Positions 7,405 to 14,845 of a stretch of 22,553 nt of DNA are shown one piece after another. The stretch covers positions 1 to 22,553 of the IMG/VR virus record IMGVR_UViG_3300020370_000303; one strand, 5' to 3'. The translations under genes were made by a program, and so were the position numbers. Numbering within the stretch: position 1 is the first letter of the stretch; each line of letters opens with the position of its first letter. Below the pieces are notes generated by a model. It did no database searches. It was not told where the DNA came from and saw only the letters and a list, made by a program, of their open reading frames with translations. This DNA comes from a virus.

Positions 7405-8162
7405 AATTTTTAATAGTTGGAGATACTATAATTGATGAGGATATTTTTCTTATTGCATCAGGTATTTCTTTGGAGACTCCTACATTAAAAACTACTTATG
7501 ATACAAATAAAGTTAAGTATGGTGGTGCAGCTAATGTCGCAAGACAATTGGCAGATTATGATTTAGATGTTACTTTTTTAACTTCTGTATCAAAAGAACA
7601 TATTAATCCTATTAGTTCTACTGGAGCAAAGGTTCTTAATTTTTATCAAGGTAAAAACAATACTAAAACTAGGTATTGGGTATCTCATGGAGATTCTACA
7701 TACAAATATCTTCAAATTAATAATGTAAATGATGAGAATGTTCATCCCTTAATTGATGTGGATTTATCTAAGTATGATATAGTTGCATTTTCCGATTATA
7801 GATGTGGGTTAATAACAGAATCATTTATTGATACATGTACAAATCTTGAATCTACTGAAACATATGCATCATCTCAGATATCAAGTAGAGAATCAAATTA
7901 TTCTTTATATGAGGATGTAGATTATATTGTATGTAATGAAAAAGAATCTAAGTCAGTAGATAGGGATTATGATATCTGTATAACTAAAGGTAGTAAAGGA
8001 TGTTCTTTGAATGGGACTGAATACCCTGTATTTGAACTTGAGAATATTGTCAGTACAATGGGAGCAGGAGATGCTTTCTATGCTGCTTTTTTGGCATCTG
8101 GAGATCCAGAGTTTGCGAATGCAGAAGCTTGTAATTTTATAGAAAGTCAGACGTATGTATAA
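7389..8162 (+). CDS. PfkB-family sugar kinase, HldE-N (RfaE domain I)-like
   Basis: The 257-residue protein has the PfkB/ribokinase signatures in the order seen in the heptose-7-phosphate kinase domain of HldE. These are IVGDTIIDEDIF (9-20), KYGGAANVARQL (43-54), FSDYRCGL (134-141, matching the SDYxKG block of HldE with Lys replaced by Cys), VCNEKE (181-186), ITKGSKG and the catalytic GAGDAF (225-230, D228). It is shorter than typical HldE-N domains of about 310 residues, so loops are trimmed. It overlaps the RpiB::HldE-C gene by 16 bases; together they carry both halves of HldE split and rearranged. A kinase for another sugar phosphate remains possible. Confidence 0.88.
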   Translation: MREDLKFLIVGDTIIDEDIFLIASGISLETPTLKTTYDTNKVKYGGAANVARQLADYDLDVTFLTSVSKEHINPISSTGAKVLNFYQGKNNTKTRYWVSHGDSTYKYLQINNVNDENVHPLIDVDLSKYDIVAFSDYRCGLITESFIDTCTNLESTETYASSQISSRESNYSLYEDVDYIVCNEKESKSVDRDYDICITKGSKGCSLNGTEYPVFELENIVSTMGAGDAFYAAFLASGDPEFANAEACNFIESQTYV

Positions 8163-8853
8163 AGCGATTGAAGATTGTCTGTTACTTAATAAAAGTATCA
8201 AAGATAATAATTTAGTCAAACTTACTTGGGGTAATGCTAGTGTTCTTTCTGAAGATGGGAAGTACATTACTATAAAACCTTCTGGTGTTGATTTCTCTAA
8301 ACTGTCTTACAGTGAAATATGCATCATAGAACTTTATACAGGAAAACAAATATCAGGAAAGAAACCATCTGTAGATACTGCTATTCATTTAGAAATATAC
8401 AAAGCATTTCCAGAGATAAAATCAATAATTCATAGTCATTCAAAGTTTGCTACCTCTTGGGCACAAGCAATGAAACCTATTCCTATATTAGGAACTACTC
8501 ATGCTGATTATTTTTTATCAGATATTCCTTTAGCAAAAGAACTTGAGATTAATGATTTAGAACAATATGAAAAAAGTCTTGGACAATCTGTAGTGGATTA
8601 CTTTCAAGAACAAAAAATTAATCCATTGAACATTCCTGCAATTCTTCTTCCTAAACATGGTGTTATGGTTTTCTCAGATTCACCTGACAGAACTCTAGAG
8701 TGTGCTATAGTATTAGAAGAGATTGCTGAAATGGCATACTATACTACTAATATAAATCGTAGTGTAACAGATGAATTTGATGAGTTCACTGAAGAACTCT
8801 ATACTAAACATTTTGAAAGAAAAAATGGAATCAACAAATACTACGGACAATAG
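8155..8853 (+). CDS. class II aldolase family, AraD-like L-ribulose-5-phosphate 4-epimerase
   Basis: The 232-residue protein matches AraD, which interconverts L-ribulose-5-P and D-xylulose-5-P with a divalent metal. Metal ligands are H93 and H95 in IIHSHS and H168 in PKHGV. The catalytic D118 lies in GTTHADYF and a C-terminal tyrosine pair precedes YGQ (Y229), the positions known for E. coli AraD. The C-terminal KYYGQ ending and the HADYF block favour AraD over fuculose-phosphate aldolase FucA, which belongs to the same superfamily. It overlaps the kinase gene by 8 bases and the cupin gene by 29. In this operon it might feed or drain the pentose-phosphate pool, or act on a related ketose phosphate. 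Confidence 0.88.
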   Translation: MYKAIEDCLLLNKSIKDNNLVKLTWGNASVLSEDGKYITIKPSGVDFSKLSYSEICIIELYTGKQISGKKPSVDTAIHLEIYKAFPEIKSIIHSHSKFATSWAQAMKPIPILGTTHADYFLSDIPLAKELEINDLEQYEKSLGQSVVDYFQEQKINPLNIPAILLPKHGVMVFSDSPDRTLECAIVLEEIAEMAYYTTNINRSVTDEFDEFTEELYTKHFERKNGINKYYGQ

Positions 8854-9247
8854 TTACGGTAGACAAGAATTACCTCCTGTCTTCAAATGCGAAGAGAAGA
8901 GAGATAAGTACTGGGGTTACATTACTACAGTGTTTGCTACTGATGACTTTACTTTGAAAGAAGTCTTCATGAAAGCTGGCACTCAGAGTAGTATGGAGTA
9001 TCATGTAAGAAAGGATGAATATTATTATATTCAATCTGGTAAACTTAAAGTGGGAATGCGAATAGGTCGTGCGAAAAACAAATCCCTTATCCTTGAAAAG
9101 GGAGATGTGTTTCATATTCCACCAGGTTTAATGCATATGCGTATTGCATTAGAGGACACTATTGTGATAGAATGGTCAAACAAGGACGATGATACCGATT
9201 CAAACATCGTTGAAGACGGTAAAACTTATACTTTTATTGAAGACTAA
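8825..9247 (+). CDS. cupin protein, sugar-phosphate isomerase type II-like
   Basis: This 140-residue single-domain cupin has motif 1 in GTQSSMEYHVRKDEYYYIQSG (52-72) with H60 and E65, and motif 2 in KGDVFHIPPGLMHMRI (92-107) with H104. Small cupins of this kind are found next to sugar-nucleotide genes and often resemble the C-terminal isomerase domain of type II phosphomannose isomerases. A sugar-phosphate isomerase or epimerase, or a sensor, is plausible; the reaction is not known. I chose the ATG at 8825, which leaves a 29-base overlap with the AraD-like gene; longer in-frame starts go deeper into it. The start of talC overlaps its stop by one base (TAATG). Confidence 0.8.
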   Translation: MESTNTTDNSYGRQELPPVFKCEEKRDKYWGYITTVFATDDFTLKEVFMKAGTQSSMEYHVRKDEYYYIQSGKLKVGMRIGRAKNKSLILEKGDVFHIPPGLMHMRIALEDTIVIEWSNKDDDTDSNIVEDGKTYTFIED

Positions 9248-9918
9248 TGAATTATCTTTTTGCTGATACTGCCAATCTTGATGAGATTATAAAGGCAAAT
9301 GATATGGGTGTTATACAAGGTGTAACTACAAACCCATCAATTATTGCGAAAGAACCAACAGGAAGTTTTGATAGTCTTATTGAAAAACTTGCTAGGTACT
9401 GTGGGAAAGAAGGTTTATCTTTAAGTGTAGAAGTTTTTGCTGAAGGTTACGAACCTATGGTAGAACAAGCTTCTGAGATATATGATAAATTTGTTGGTTA
9501 CTGTCCAGAACTATATGTAAAGATTCCTGTTAGTGTTGATGGTCTAAAAGCAATCAAAACTTGTAGTAAAGCAGGAGTTAAAATTAATGCTACTATTTGT
9601 TATAGTGAACAACAATTAATACATTGTGCTTCTGCGGGTGCAAAGTATGTTTCATTATTCTACTGTCGTTTGAAACAACATGGTGGAGACGTAAAGAGAG
9701 CACTTAGAAGAACTAAACAATACATCAGAGAGAATGGTTTAGATACACAGATCATTGCAGGTAGTATTCGTACACAACAAGATGTATGTGATGCTTGGGA
9801 TTATGGTGCAGATATTGTTACCACAGGTTTACCTGTAATAAATGAGATGATTCATCATCCTAAAACAAACGAATCTTATGATGGGTTTATGAAGGACTTT
9901 GCTGCATGGATAAAATAA
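9247..9918 (+). CDS. talC: TalC-type transaldolase / fructose-6-phosphate aldolase family
   Basis: The 223-residue protein belongs to the small transaldolase family. It has FADTANLDEI (5-14), GVTTNPSIIAK (25-35), the Schiff-base lysine K92 in LYVKIP, INATICYSEQQ (113-123) and QIIAGSIR (168-175). Phage TalC proteins have been shown to act as transaldolases and are standard host-like metabolic genes of cyanophages. Here the segment after AGAKYVS reads LFYCRLKQHGGD, whereas typical members read PFVGR, so this copy looks divergent. It sits inside the glycan operon. A transaldolase can make sedoheptulose-7-P, the entry metabolite for heptose synthesis, which suits its neighbours. Confidence 0.9.
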   Translation: MNYLFADTANLDEIIKANDMGVIQGVTTNPSIIAKEPTGSFDSLIEKLARYCGKEGLSLSVEVFAEGYEPMVEQASEIYDKFVGYCPELYVKIPVSVDGLKAIKTCSKAGVKINATICYSEQQLIHCASAGAKYVSLFYCRLKQHGGDVKRALRRTKQYIRENGLDTQIIAGSIRTQQDVCDAWDYGADIVTTGLPVINEMIHHPKTNESYDGFMKDFAAWIK

Positions 9919-10238
9919 AAACCTATGTAGTTGATATAGATAATACCATTTGTACGCAAACATTTGGCGATTATTCTAAAGCAAAACCTTATCAAGATCG
10001 AATTAATAAAATTAATGATCTATATGATAAAGGGCATAAGATAATATATTTCACAGCAAGGGGTATGGGTAGAACTAATGATGATCAAGTTTTATCCTAT
10101 GCTTTTTGTTATGAAGAAACACATTACCAATTGACGGATTGGGGATGTAAATTTCATAGACTTATGTTAGGTAAACCTTTTGCTGATCATTATATTGATG
10201 ATAAAGCAATTTCAGATGGAGATTTTTTTAAAGACTAA
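9906..10238 (+). CDS. small HAD-superfamily phosphatase of polysaccharide clusters
   Basis: The 110-residue protein is a minimal cap-less HAD phosphatase. Motif I is VVDIDNTIC with nucleophile D10 and D12; motif II is IIYFTARG (T50). K90 lies in GKPFADHYIDDKA, whose DD (98-99) is motif IV. Such short HAD proteins are common in capsule and LPS clusters, where they probably dephosphorylate sugar phosphates. In this context it could remove a phosphate from a sugar bisphosphate between kinase and nucleotidyltransferase, the GmhB step, although true GmhB proteins are longer and carry a zinc-binding loop not seen here. It overlaps talC by 13 bases and abuts the FkbM gene. Confidence 0.85.
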   Translation: MDKIKTYVVDIDNTICTQTFGDYSKAKPYQDRINKINDLYDKGHKIIYFTARGMGRTNDDQVLSYAFCYEETHYQLTDWGCKFHRLMLGKPFADHYIDDKAISDGDFFKD

Positions 10239-10924
10239 TGACTACAAAATATGAACCATCATCTATAGATAATTTCCGTAAATTTATATCATATAAATTT
10301 AAAGATCCAGATGAAGTATCTGTTATATTTGATGTTGGATCTCTTCATTGTTTAGAATCTATAGAATTATCTAAAGTATATAAAAATGCACGTATCTATG
10401 CTTTTGAAGCAAATCCAGATTCTTATCAAGTTTGTTTAGAAAATACAAAAGATTATGATAATATAACTGTAATTAATAAAGCAGTACATGATCATGATGG
10501 AACATGTATTTTTAATGCAATTGATGCAGATAAAACTGAAACACCTTGGTTTGATGGTAACAGAGGTGCATCTAGTATTTTCAAATCGAATGGTGCTTAT
10601 AATCACATAGAAAAGTATATTCAAAAAGAAATAGAGGTTCCTTGCATACAGTTAGGAACCTTTTGTAAAGAGAATAGTATTAACAACGTAGATGTAATGT
10701 GGATGGATCTTCAAGGTGCAGAACTTATTGCTTTAGAATCTATGGGAAAAGAATTATTAAGTACAGTACAAGTTATTCATACAGAACTTGAAACAACTCC
10801 AATCTATAAAAATCAATGTTTATTCCAAGATGTAAATCATTTTTTAAAAAATAATAATATGTATAGAGCAGAGGGAAATTATGCAGCTCAGTTTGGGCAA
10901 AACTTTATCTTTGTAAGAAAATGA
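10238..10924 (+). CDS. FkbM-family SAM-dependent methyltransferase
   Basis: The 228-residue protein fits the FkbM family of class I methyltransferases, which usually O-methylate sugars. Motif I is IFDVGSLHCLES (30-41), the acidic end of strand 2 is YAFEANPDSY (54-63), and a later strand carries the DVMWMDLQGAEL block typical of the family. The start overlaps the HAD gene by one base (TAATG), and its end overlaps the next gene by four bases. O-methylation of a glycan is the likely role, judged from family and neighbours; the position methylated cannot be inferred. Confidence 0.88.
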   Translation: MTTKYEPSSIDNFRKFISYKFKDPDEVSVIFDVGSLHCLESIELSKVYKNARIYAFEANPDSYQVCLENTKDYDNITVINKAVHDHDGTCIFNAIDADKTETPWFDGNRGASSIFKSNGAYNHIEKYIQKEIEVPCIQLGTFCKENSINNVDVMWMDLQGAELIALESMGKELLSTVQVIHTELETTPIYKNQCLFQDVNHFLKNNNMYRAEGNYAAQFGQNFIFVRK

Positions 10925-11652
10925 TGAAAGTATACTTTGGACAACCTTGGGGTGGTTTAGGAGACAATCTTCAATTCACAACTCTACCAAAACTATTCTC
11001 TGAAAAGGGAGTAGATTTTTTCATATCTCAACATAACACTTATAGAAATCCTGAAATATATGAATTTTGTTGGGCAAATAATCCTTATGTGAAAGGTATA
11101 GTTAGTAATGTAGCAAACGTTGGTTCGTGTGCTCCAGATCTTCAGAAAGGAAGAACTGATAATATTGTATCTGCTGCAGAGATACGTCATGGATTTTTAG
11201 GATCTGGTAGATATCCTGAGATATATTATGATGCTAAAACTTTAGATGAATATAAAGATAAAACTATCGTTGATTTATCTGCACACACTTTGTTAAAAAA
11301 TAATGTTAACGAATTTTATGATGCAGACAAATTGTTTTCCCTTGTAGGAGAAAGAGTTCCAGAGGATGCTTTATTCGTTTCATTCAAAAAAGTAAATTCT
11401 CTTTCTTTATCTGGAGGGTTTCCTTTTGAGAATAATGAATTAGTAGTTGAAAATATCTTTCAGTATGCTAATATAATTAATAGTGCAAAGAGTTACTATT
11501 GTCTTTATTCTGGAGGAAACTCTATGGCAGCTGCTGTTAAATATAAAGAGCAGTCCAAAGTAGAATTAAATTGTTTCCTTCATGGGACAGTTCAAGAACA
11601 TAAAGACAAAGGATTCTTTATTTTCGATAATGTAAATTACATTGAGGTTTAA
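10921..11652 (+). CDS. GT9-like (heptosyltransferase-type) protein, short
   Basis: The 243-residue protein starts with GQPWGGLGDNLQFTTLPKLF (8-27), the GxGDxL...TxxL signature at the N-terminus of GT9 glycosyltransferases such as ADP-heptose:LPS heptosyltransferases. Near the C-terminus YCLYSGGNSMAAAVK resembles the donor-domain block where GT9 enzymes have a Gly/His-rich loop and AAxL. It is clearly shorter than the roughly 340-residue norm, so the C-terminal Rossmann domain appears trimmed. Whether it transfers heptose is uncertain. Its position behind NDP-heptose-type genes supports that reading, but the call rests mainly on the N-terminal block. Confidence 0.6.
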   Translation: MMKVYFGQPWGGLGDNLQFTTLPKLFSEKGVDFFISQHNTYRNPEIYEFCWANNPYVKGIVSNVANVGSCAPDLQKGRTDNIVSAAEIRHGFLGSGRYPEIYYDAKTLDEYKDKTIVDLSAHTLLKNNVNEFYDADKLFSLVGERVPEDALFVSFKKVNSLSLSGGFPFENNELVVENIFQYANIINSAKSYYCLYSGGNSMAAAVKYKEQSKVELNCFLHGTVQEHKDKGFFIFDNVNYIEV

Positions 11653-11653
11653 G

Positions 11654-12349
11654 ATGAAAATTTTGATACTAACTATCGCAACAAACAAATACATTCAATT
11701 TGTAGAAAGGTTGTATGACAATATTGCTGATAACTTTTTAAAAGGACATGATATGGAGTGTCTTTTGTTTACAGACCATGATGTAGAAGCATCAAGTAAT
11801 GTTAAAGTGTCTAAGATAGAACATGAAGATTGGCCAATGCCAACTCTAAAGAGATATAATTATTTTGTAAAAGAAAAAGAATATATTTCTCAATTTGATT
11901 ATTGTTATTATTTTGATATTGATATGGGAATTGTTGAAGATGTAGGAGATGAAGTGTTAAGTGATTTGGTGGGAACAATGCATCCATATCAAACATTTTC
12001 TCCTAAAGAACAAAGAACATATGATCGTAATCCAAATTGTTTGGCATGTGTAAAACCTGGTGAAGAAGGTAATTATTATTATGCAGGTGGTTTTAATGGT
12101 GGTTCTACAGAAAAATTTTTAGAAATGTCAGAAGTTATTGCTGATCGTGTTACTAAAGATCTTGAAAAAGGTATTATTGCTTTGTGGCATGATGAATCAC
12201 ATATGAATCGTTATATGATAGATAACCCTCCTTCATTAAGTTTGACACCTTCTTATTGTTTCGCAGAAGAACAAATGCAAAATCCAGACTATCCTTTTAA
12301 ACCAAAAATTATTGCTTTAAAGAAAAATCATTCTGAACTTAGAACATGA
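11654..12349 (+). CDS. GT6 family glycosyltransferase (histo-blood-group ABO-like)
   Basis: GT6 enzymes transfer alpha-1,3 Gal or GalNAc, in the ABO group onto Fuc-alpha-1,2-Gal acceptors. The 231-residue product has the family blocks in order: KILILTIATNKY at the N-terminus, WPMPTLKRY, FDIDMGI with an intact metal-binding DxD (88-90), YYAGGFNGGS (142-151), LWHDESHMNRY (177-187) and LTPSYCF. Many bacterial GT6 proteins carry NxN at the DxD site, so a phage copy with DxD is notable; a GT6 has been reported from P-SSM2. The start at ATG 11654 follows the previous stop directly; a TTG at 11642 is in frame but overlaps. The downstream gene is coupled by ATGA. Confidence 0.92.
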   Translation: MKILILTIATNKYIQFVERLYDNIADNFLKGHDMECLLFTDHDVEASSNVKVSKIEHEDWPMPTLKRYNYFVKEKEYISQFDYCYYFDIDMGIVEDVGDEVLSDLVGTMHPYQTFSPKEQRTYDRNPNCLACVKPGEEGNYYYAGGFNGGSTEKFLEMSEVIADRVTKDLEKGIIALWHDESHMNRYMIDNPPSLSLTPSYCFAEEQMQNPDYPFKPKIIALKKNHSELRT

Positions 12350-12990
12350 AATTGAAACTTACTGATCTTCCAGTAGTTTATATCAACCTTGATGAACAGG
12401 AAGATAGAAAGGTAACTCTAGAAAAAAATTTAAAAAATCTAGGATTTAAAAATATTATTAGAGTATCTGGATTTAAAGATCCAAACGCAAATAGAGGATG
12501 TGCATATTCTCATGCACTTGCTTTAGAAGAAGTAGATGCTCCTTTTATAGTATTGGAGGATGATAGTGTGCCTCTTAATTTTATTGATGAAATAGAAATA
12601 CCAGATGAGACAGATGCCCTTTATCTTGGAATATCATCTTGGGGACGTATGAATGGACACTCTGGTCCTTGTGTACAATGGGAGTATGCAGATCAAAGAA
12701 CTGATTTGGTTAGAGTATGGAATATGTTAGCTGCACATGCAATTCTATATCTTAATTCGGAGTATGTAGATCTATGTAAAAGAATTGCATATCATGGATA
12801 TTTAATTTCAGATCATCATGATATTGGGTTTGCTGATATTCAAAAATATTATGATGTGTATGCGTTTGATAATCCAATGTTTTATCAGACAAGTTCTAAT
12901 GGAACTGATCAACCATTATCATCATACCCTAGTGTTAGAATAATGGGATATGATGAAAGATTTTGGCTACCTCTAGAAGTTAAAGAATGA
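12346..12990 (+). CDS. GT25-like glycosyltransferase
   Basis: The 214-residue protein resembles family GT25 (LPS glycosyltransferases such as LgtB/LpsA). Its blocks are VYINLDEQEDR (11-21), NRGCAYSHALAL (49-60) and FIVLEDD (67-73). GT25 enzymes are typically galactosyl- or glucosyltransferases acting on lipooligosaccharide cores. The EDD motif is the probable metal and donor site. Both ends are coupled to neighbours by ATGA overlaps. A second GT25-like gene closes the operon at 17303, so this cluster has two. Donor and acceptor cannot be read from sequence. Confidence 0.85.
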   Translation: MKLKLTDLPVVYINLDEQEDRKVTLEKNLKNLGFKNIIRVSGFKDPNANRGCAYSHALALEEVDAPFIVLEDDSVPLNFIDEIEIPDETDALYLGISSWGRMNGHSGPCVQWEYADQRTDLVRVWNMLAAHAILYLNSEYVDLCKRIAYHGYLISDHHDIGFADIQKYYDVYAFDNPMFYQTSSNGTDQPLSSYPSVRIMGYDERFWLPLEVKE

Positions 12991-13907
12991 AGATAGTTAT
13001 TTGGGGACATAAATTACATTCTCATACTCATTCTTATATTCATTATGGATATTGGAGAGCAGCAGATTACTTAGGACATGAAGTATACTGGTATGATGAT
13101 AAAGATGCTGTGCATGATGTAGATTTCTCAAATTCTATTTTTATAACAGAACATCAGGTTTGTAAAAATATACCTTTAAGAAAAGATTGTAAATATTTTA
13201 TTCATAACTCTGATGAACCATTTAAATATGAAAAAAGACAAAAGTATGTTGGATATAAAGTTTATAATTTTGTACACGATTCAAAGCACTGGCATTATGG
13301 AGATAGTTATGTCTGGCCAAGTGTAGAAAACATAGGAGGAAGTTTTTATGAACATCCTACTAGAACTATTGTAACTAAATGGGCAACTGATTTACTACCC
13401 TCAGAAATTGATAAATGTCCAGTAGATCCTTATGATGAAGAAAAGGAAAATATATTTTTTGTAGGATCTATGCAAGGAGAGAACATAAGAAGGTTTGCTG
13501 ATATTGTAAAATCAAAAGGAAAGAACTTTGTAAATGTTGGTGGATATAGTGGAAGATATTCTTTGTATGACGGAAATCCTCCTGATATAAACCAGAACAT
13601 TGCAATGGTTAGAGACTCTTATATATCTTTTGATATTAGAGAGAAACCTTTTTTTGATATGGGTAAATATTATCCTTGTCGAATATTTAAAAGTATTAGT
13701 TATGGAAAATGGTGTGGAAGTAATATGCCAGCAATAAAAGATTTGTTTGGAGATCATGTTACATTTGACAATAACCTAGATACCCTCTATGATAGAGTTG
13801 TAGAAGATTATAAATCTTGTACAGAACAGAAGATGCGTGAAGCAATGAACTTCGTCCGTGATGAACATACATATGTTAATAGACTAAATGATCTACTAAA
13901 GTTATGA
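12987..13907 (+). CDS. putative GT-B glycosyltransferase
   Basis: The 306-residue protein begins with a Rossmann-like strand (MKIVIWGHKLHSHTH) and a YWRAADYLGHEVYW helix/strand, as in GT-B enzymes. Its second half has IFFVGSMQGEN (about 156-166) and a YYPCRIFKSISYGKWCGSN block (about 227-245). That block resembles the region where group 1 and related glycosyltransferases select the donor and keep a dynamic C-terminal arm. The protein is rich in His and Tyr. No CAZy family can be named confidently. The ATGA coupling at both ends places it firmly within the glycan operon. Confidence 0.65.
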   Translation: MKIVIWGHKLHSHTHSYIHYGYWRAADYLGHEVYWYDDKDAVHDVDFSNSIFITEHQVCKNIPLRKDCKYFIHNSDEPFKYEKRQKYVGYKVYNFVHDSKHWHYGDSYVWPSVENIGGSFYEHPTRTIVTKWATDLLPSEIDKCPVDPYDEEKENIFFVGSMQGENIRRFADIVKSKGKNFVNVGGYSGRYSLYDGNPPDINQNIAMVRDSYISFDIREKPFFDMGKYYPCRIFKSISYGKWCGSNMPAIKDLFGDHVTFDNNLDTLYDRVVEDYKSCTEQKMREAMNFVRDEHTYVNRLNDLLKL

Positions 13908-14845
13908 TTAAAAAACTAAGAAGAACTAAAATAGAACCAAAACCAGTAATACCACCAAAACCAAAGTTGAGTGTTGTAACTGGTGGTGCAGGATTTATCG
14001 GATCAAATCTTGTAGAAAGATTACTAGAGAGAGGAGATCAAGTTGTAGTTATAGATAACGAATCTGCAAATACTCATGATGAAGTTTATTGGAATCCTAA
14101 TGCTATGAATGTAAAGGGGGATATAACTGATTTTACTCTTTTAAAAAATGCATGTACAAATGCGGATTGCATTTATCATATGGCAGCAGATATTTCAATT
14201 CAATATTCTATAGAGAATCCAACTGAATCATATAAAAATAATGTTATTGGTACATTAAATGTTTTAGAAGTAGCAAGGGTATTAGGTATTAAGAAGGTGG
14301 TTTTTTCTTCTACTGCAGCAATTTATGGCAGTACATCTGAACCATGTGTAGAGACTGATAGACCTGATCCTTTAAATCCATATTCAGTATCTAAACTTGC
14401 AGGAGAAAACCTGATGAAGATGTATAATGATTTGTATGGTATGCAAACTGTATCTCTTAGGTATTTCAATGTATATGGTCCTCGTCAAGCACACAAGGGA
14501 CAGTACGCTCCTGTTATAGGAATATTTCAAAAACAAAAATTTGAAGGTAAACCTTTAACTATCATTGGAGATGGAAACCAAACAAGAGATTTTATTCATG
14601 TTGCTGATGTAGCACATGCGAACATGATGGTTGCTGAGAGTGATGTAGTTGGTGTATTTAATGTTGGATCTGGTGTAGAGTATTCAGTTAATCAAATTGC
14701 AATGCTTACAAATAATTCTCATGGTACAACTACAATCCCTTCGAGAGAAGGAGAAGCAAGAAGAAGTCTTTCTGATAACACTAAACTTAAAGATATAGGT
14801 TGGCAACCTAGAATAGGATTGGAGGCATGGATCGCTAAACAATGA
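13904..14845 (+). CDS. NAD-dependent nucleotide-sugar epimerase, GalE / UDP-GlcNAc 4-epimerase type
   Basis: The 313-residue extended SDR protein has TGGAGFIGSN (26-35), the catalytic SSTAAIYG (135-142) with S136, YSVSK (160-164) with Y160 and K164, and LRYFNVYGPRQ, a block usual in UDP-sugar 4-epimerases. It also has GDGNQTRDFIHVADVA. It would supply UDP-Gal or UDP-GalNAc from the gluco epimer, the donors used by GT6 enzymes. The first 22 residues form an unusual basic, proline-rich extension (EPKPVIPPKPK) before the nucleotide-binding fold. An alternative is a 4,6-dehydratase or a heptose epimerase, but the block pattern favours a C4 epimerase. Confidence 0.85.
   Translation: MIKKLRRTKIEPKPVIPPKPKLSVVTGGAGFIGSNLVERLLERGDQVVVIDNESANTHDEVYWNPNAMNVKGDITDFTLLKNACTNADCIYHMAADISIQYSIENPTESYKNNVIGTLNVLEVARVLGIKKVVFSSTAAIYGSTSEPCVETDRPDPLNPYSVSKLAGENLMKMYNDLYGMQTVSLRYFNVYGPRQAHKGQYAPVIGIFQKQKFEGKPLTIIGDGNQTRDFIHVADVAHANMMVAESDVVGVFNVGSGVEYSVNQIAMLTNNSHGTTTIPSREGEARRSLSDNTKLKDIGWQPRIGLEAWIAKQ

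Noticed and set aside
7953-8267. Minus-strand 104-codon frame across the kinase/AraD junction
   Set aside because: It spans two convincing plus-strand genes and shows no motif or start signal.
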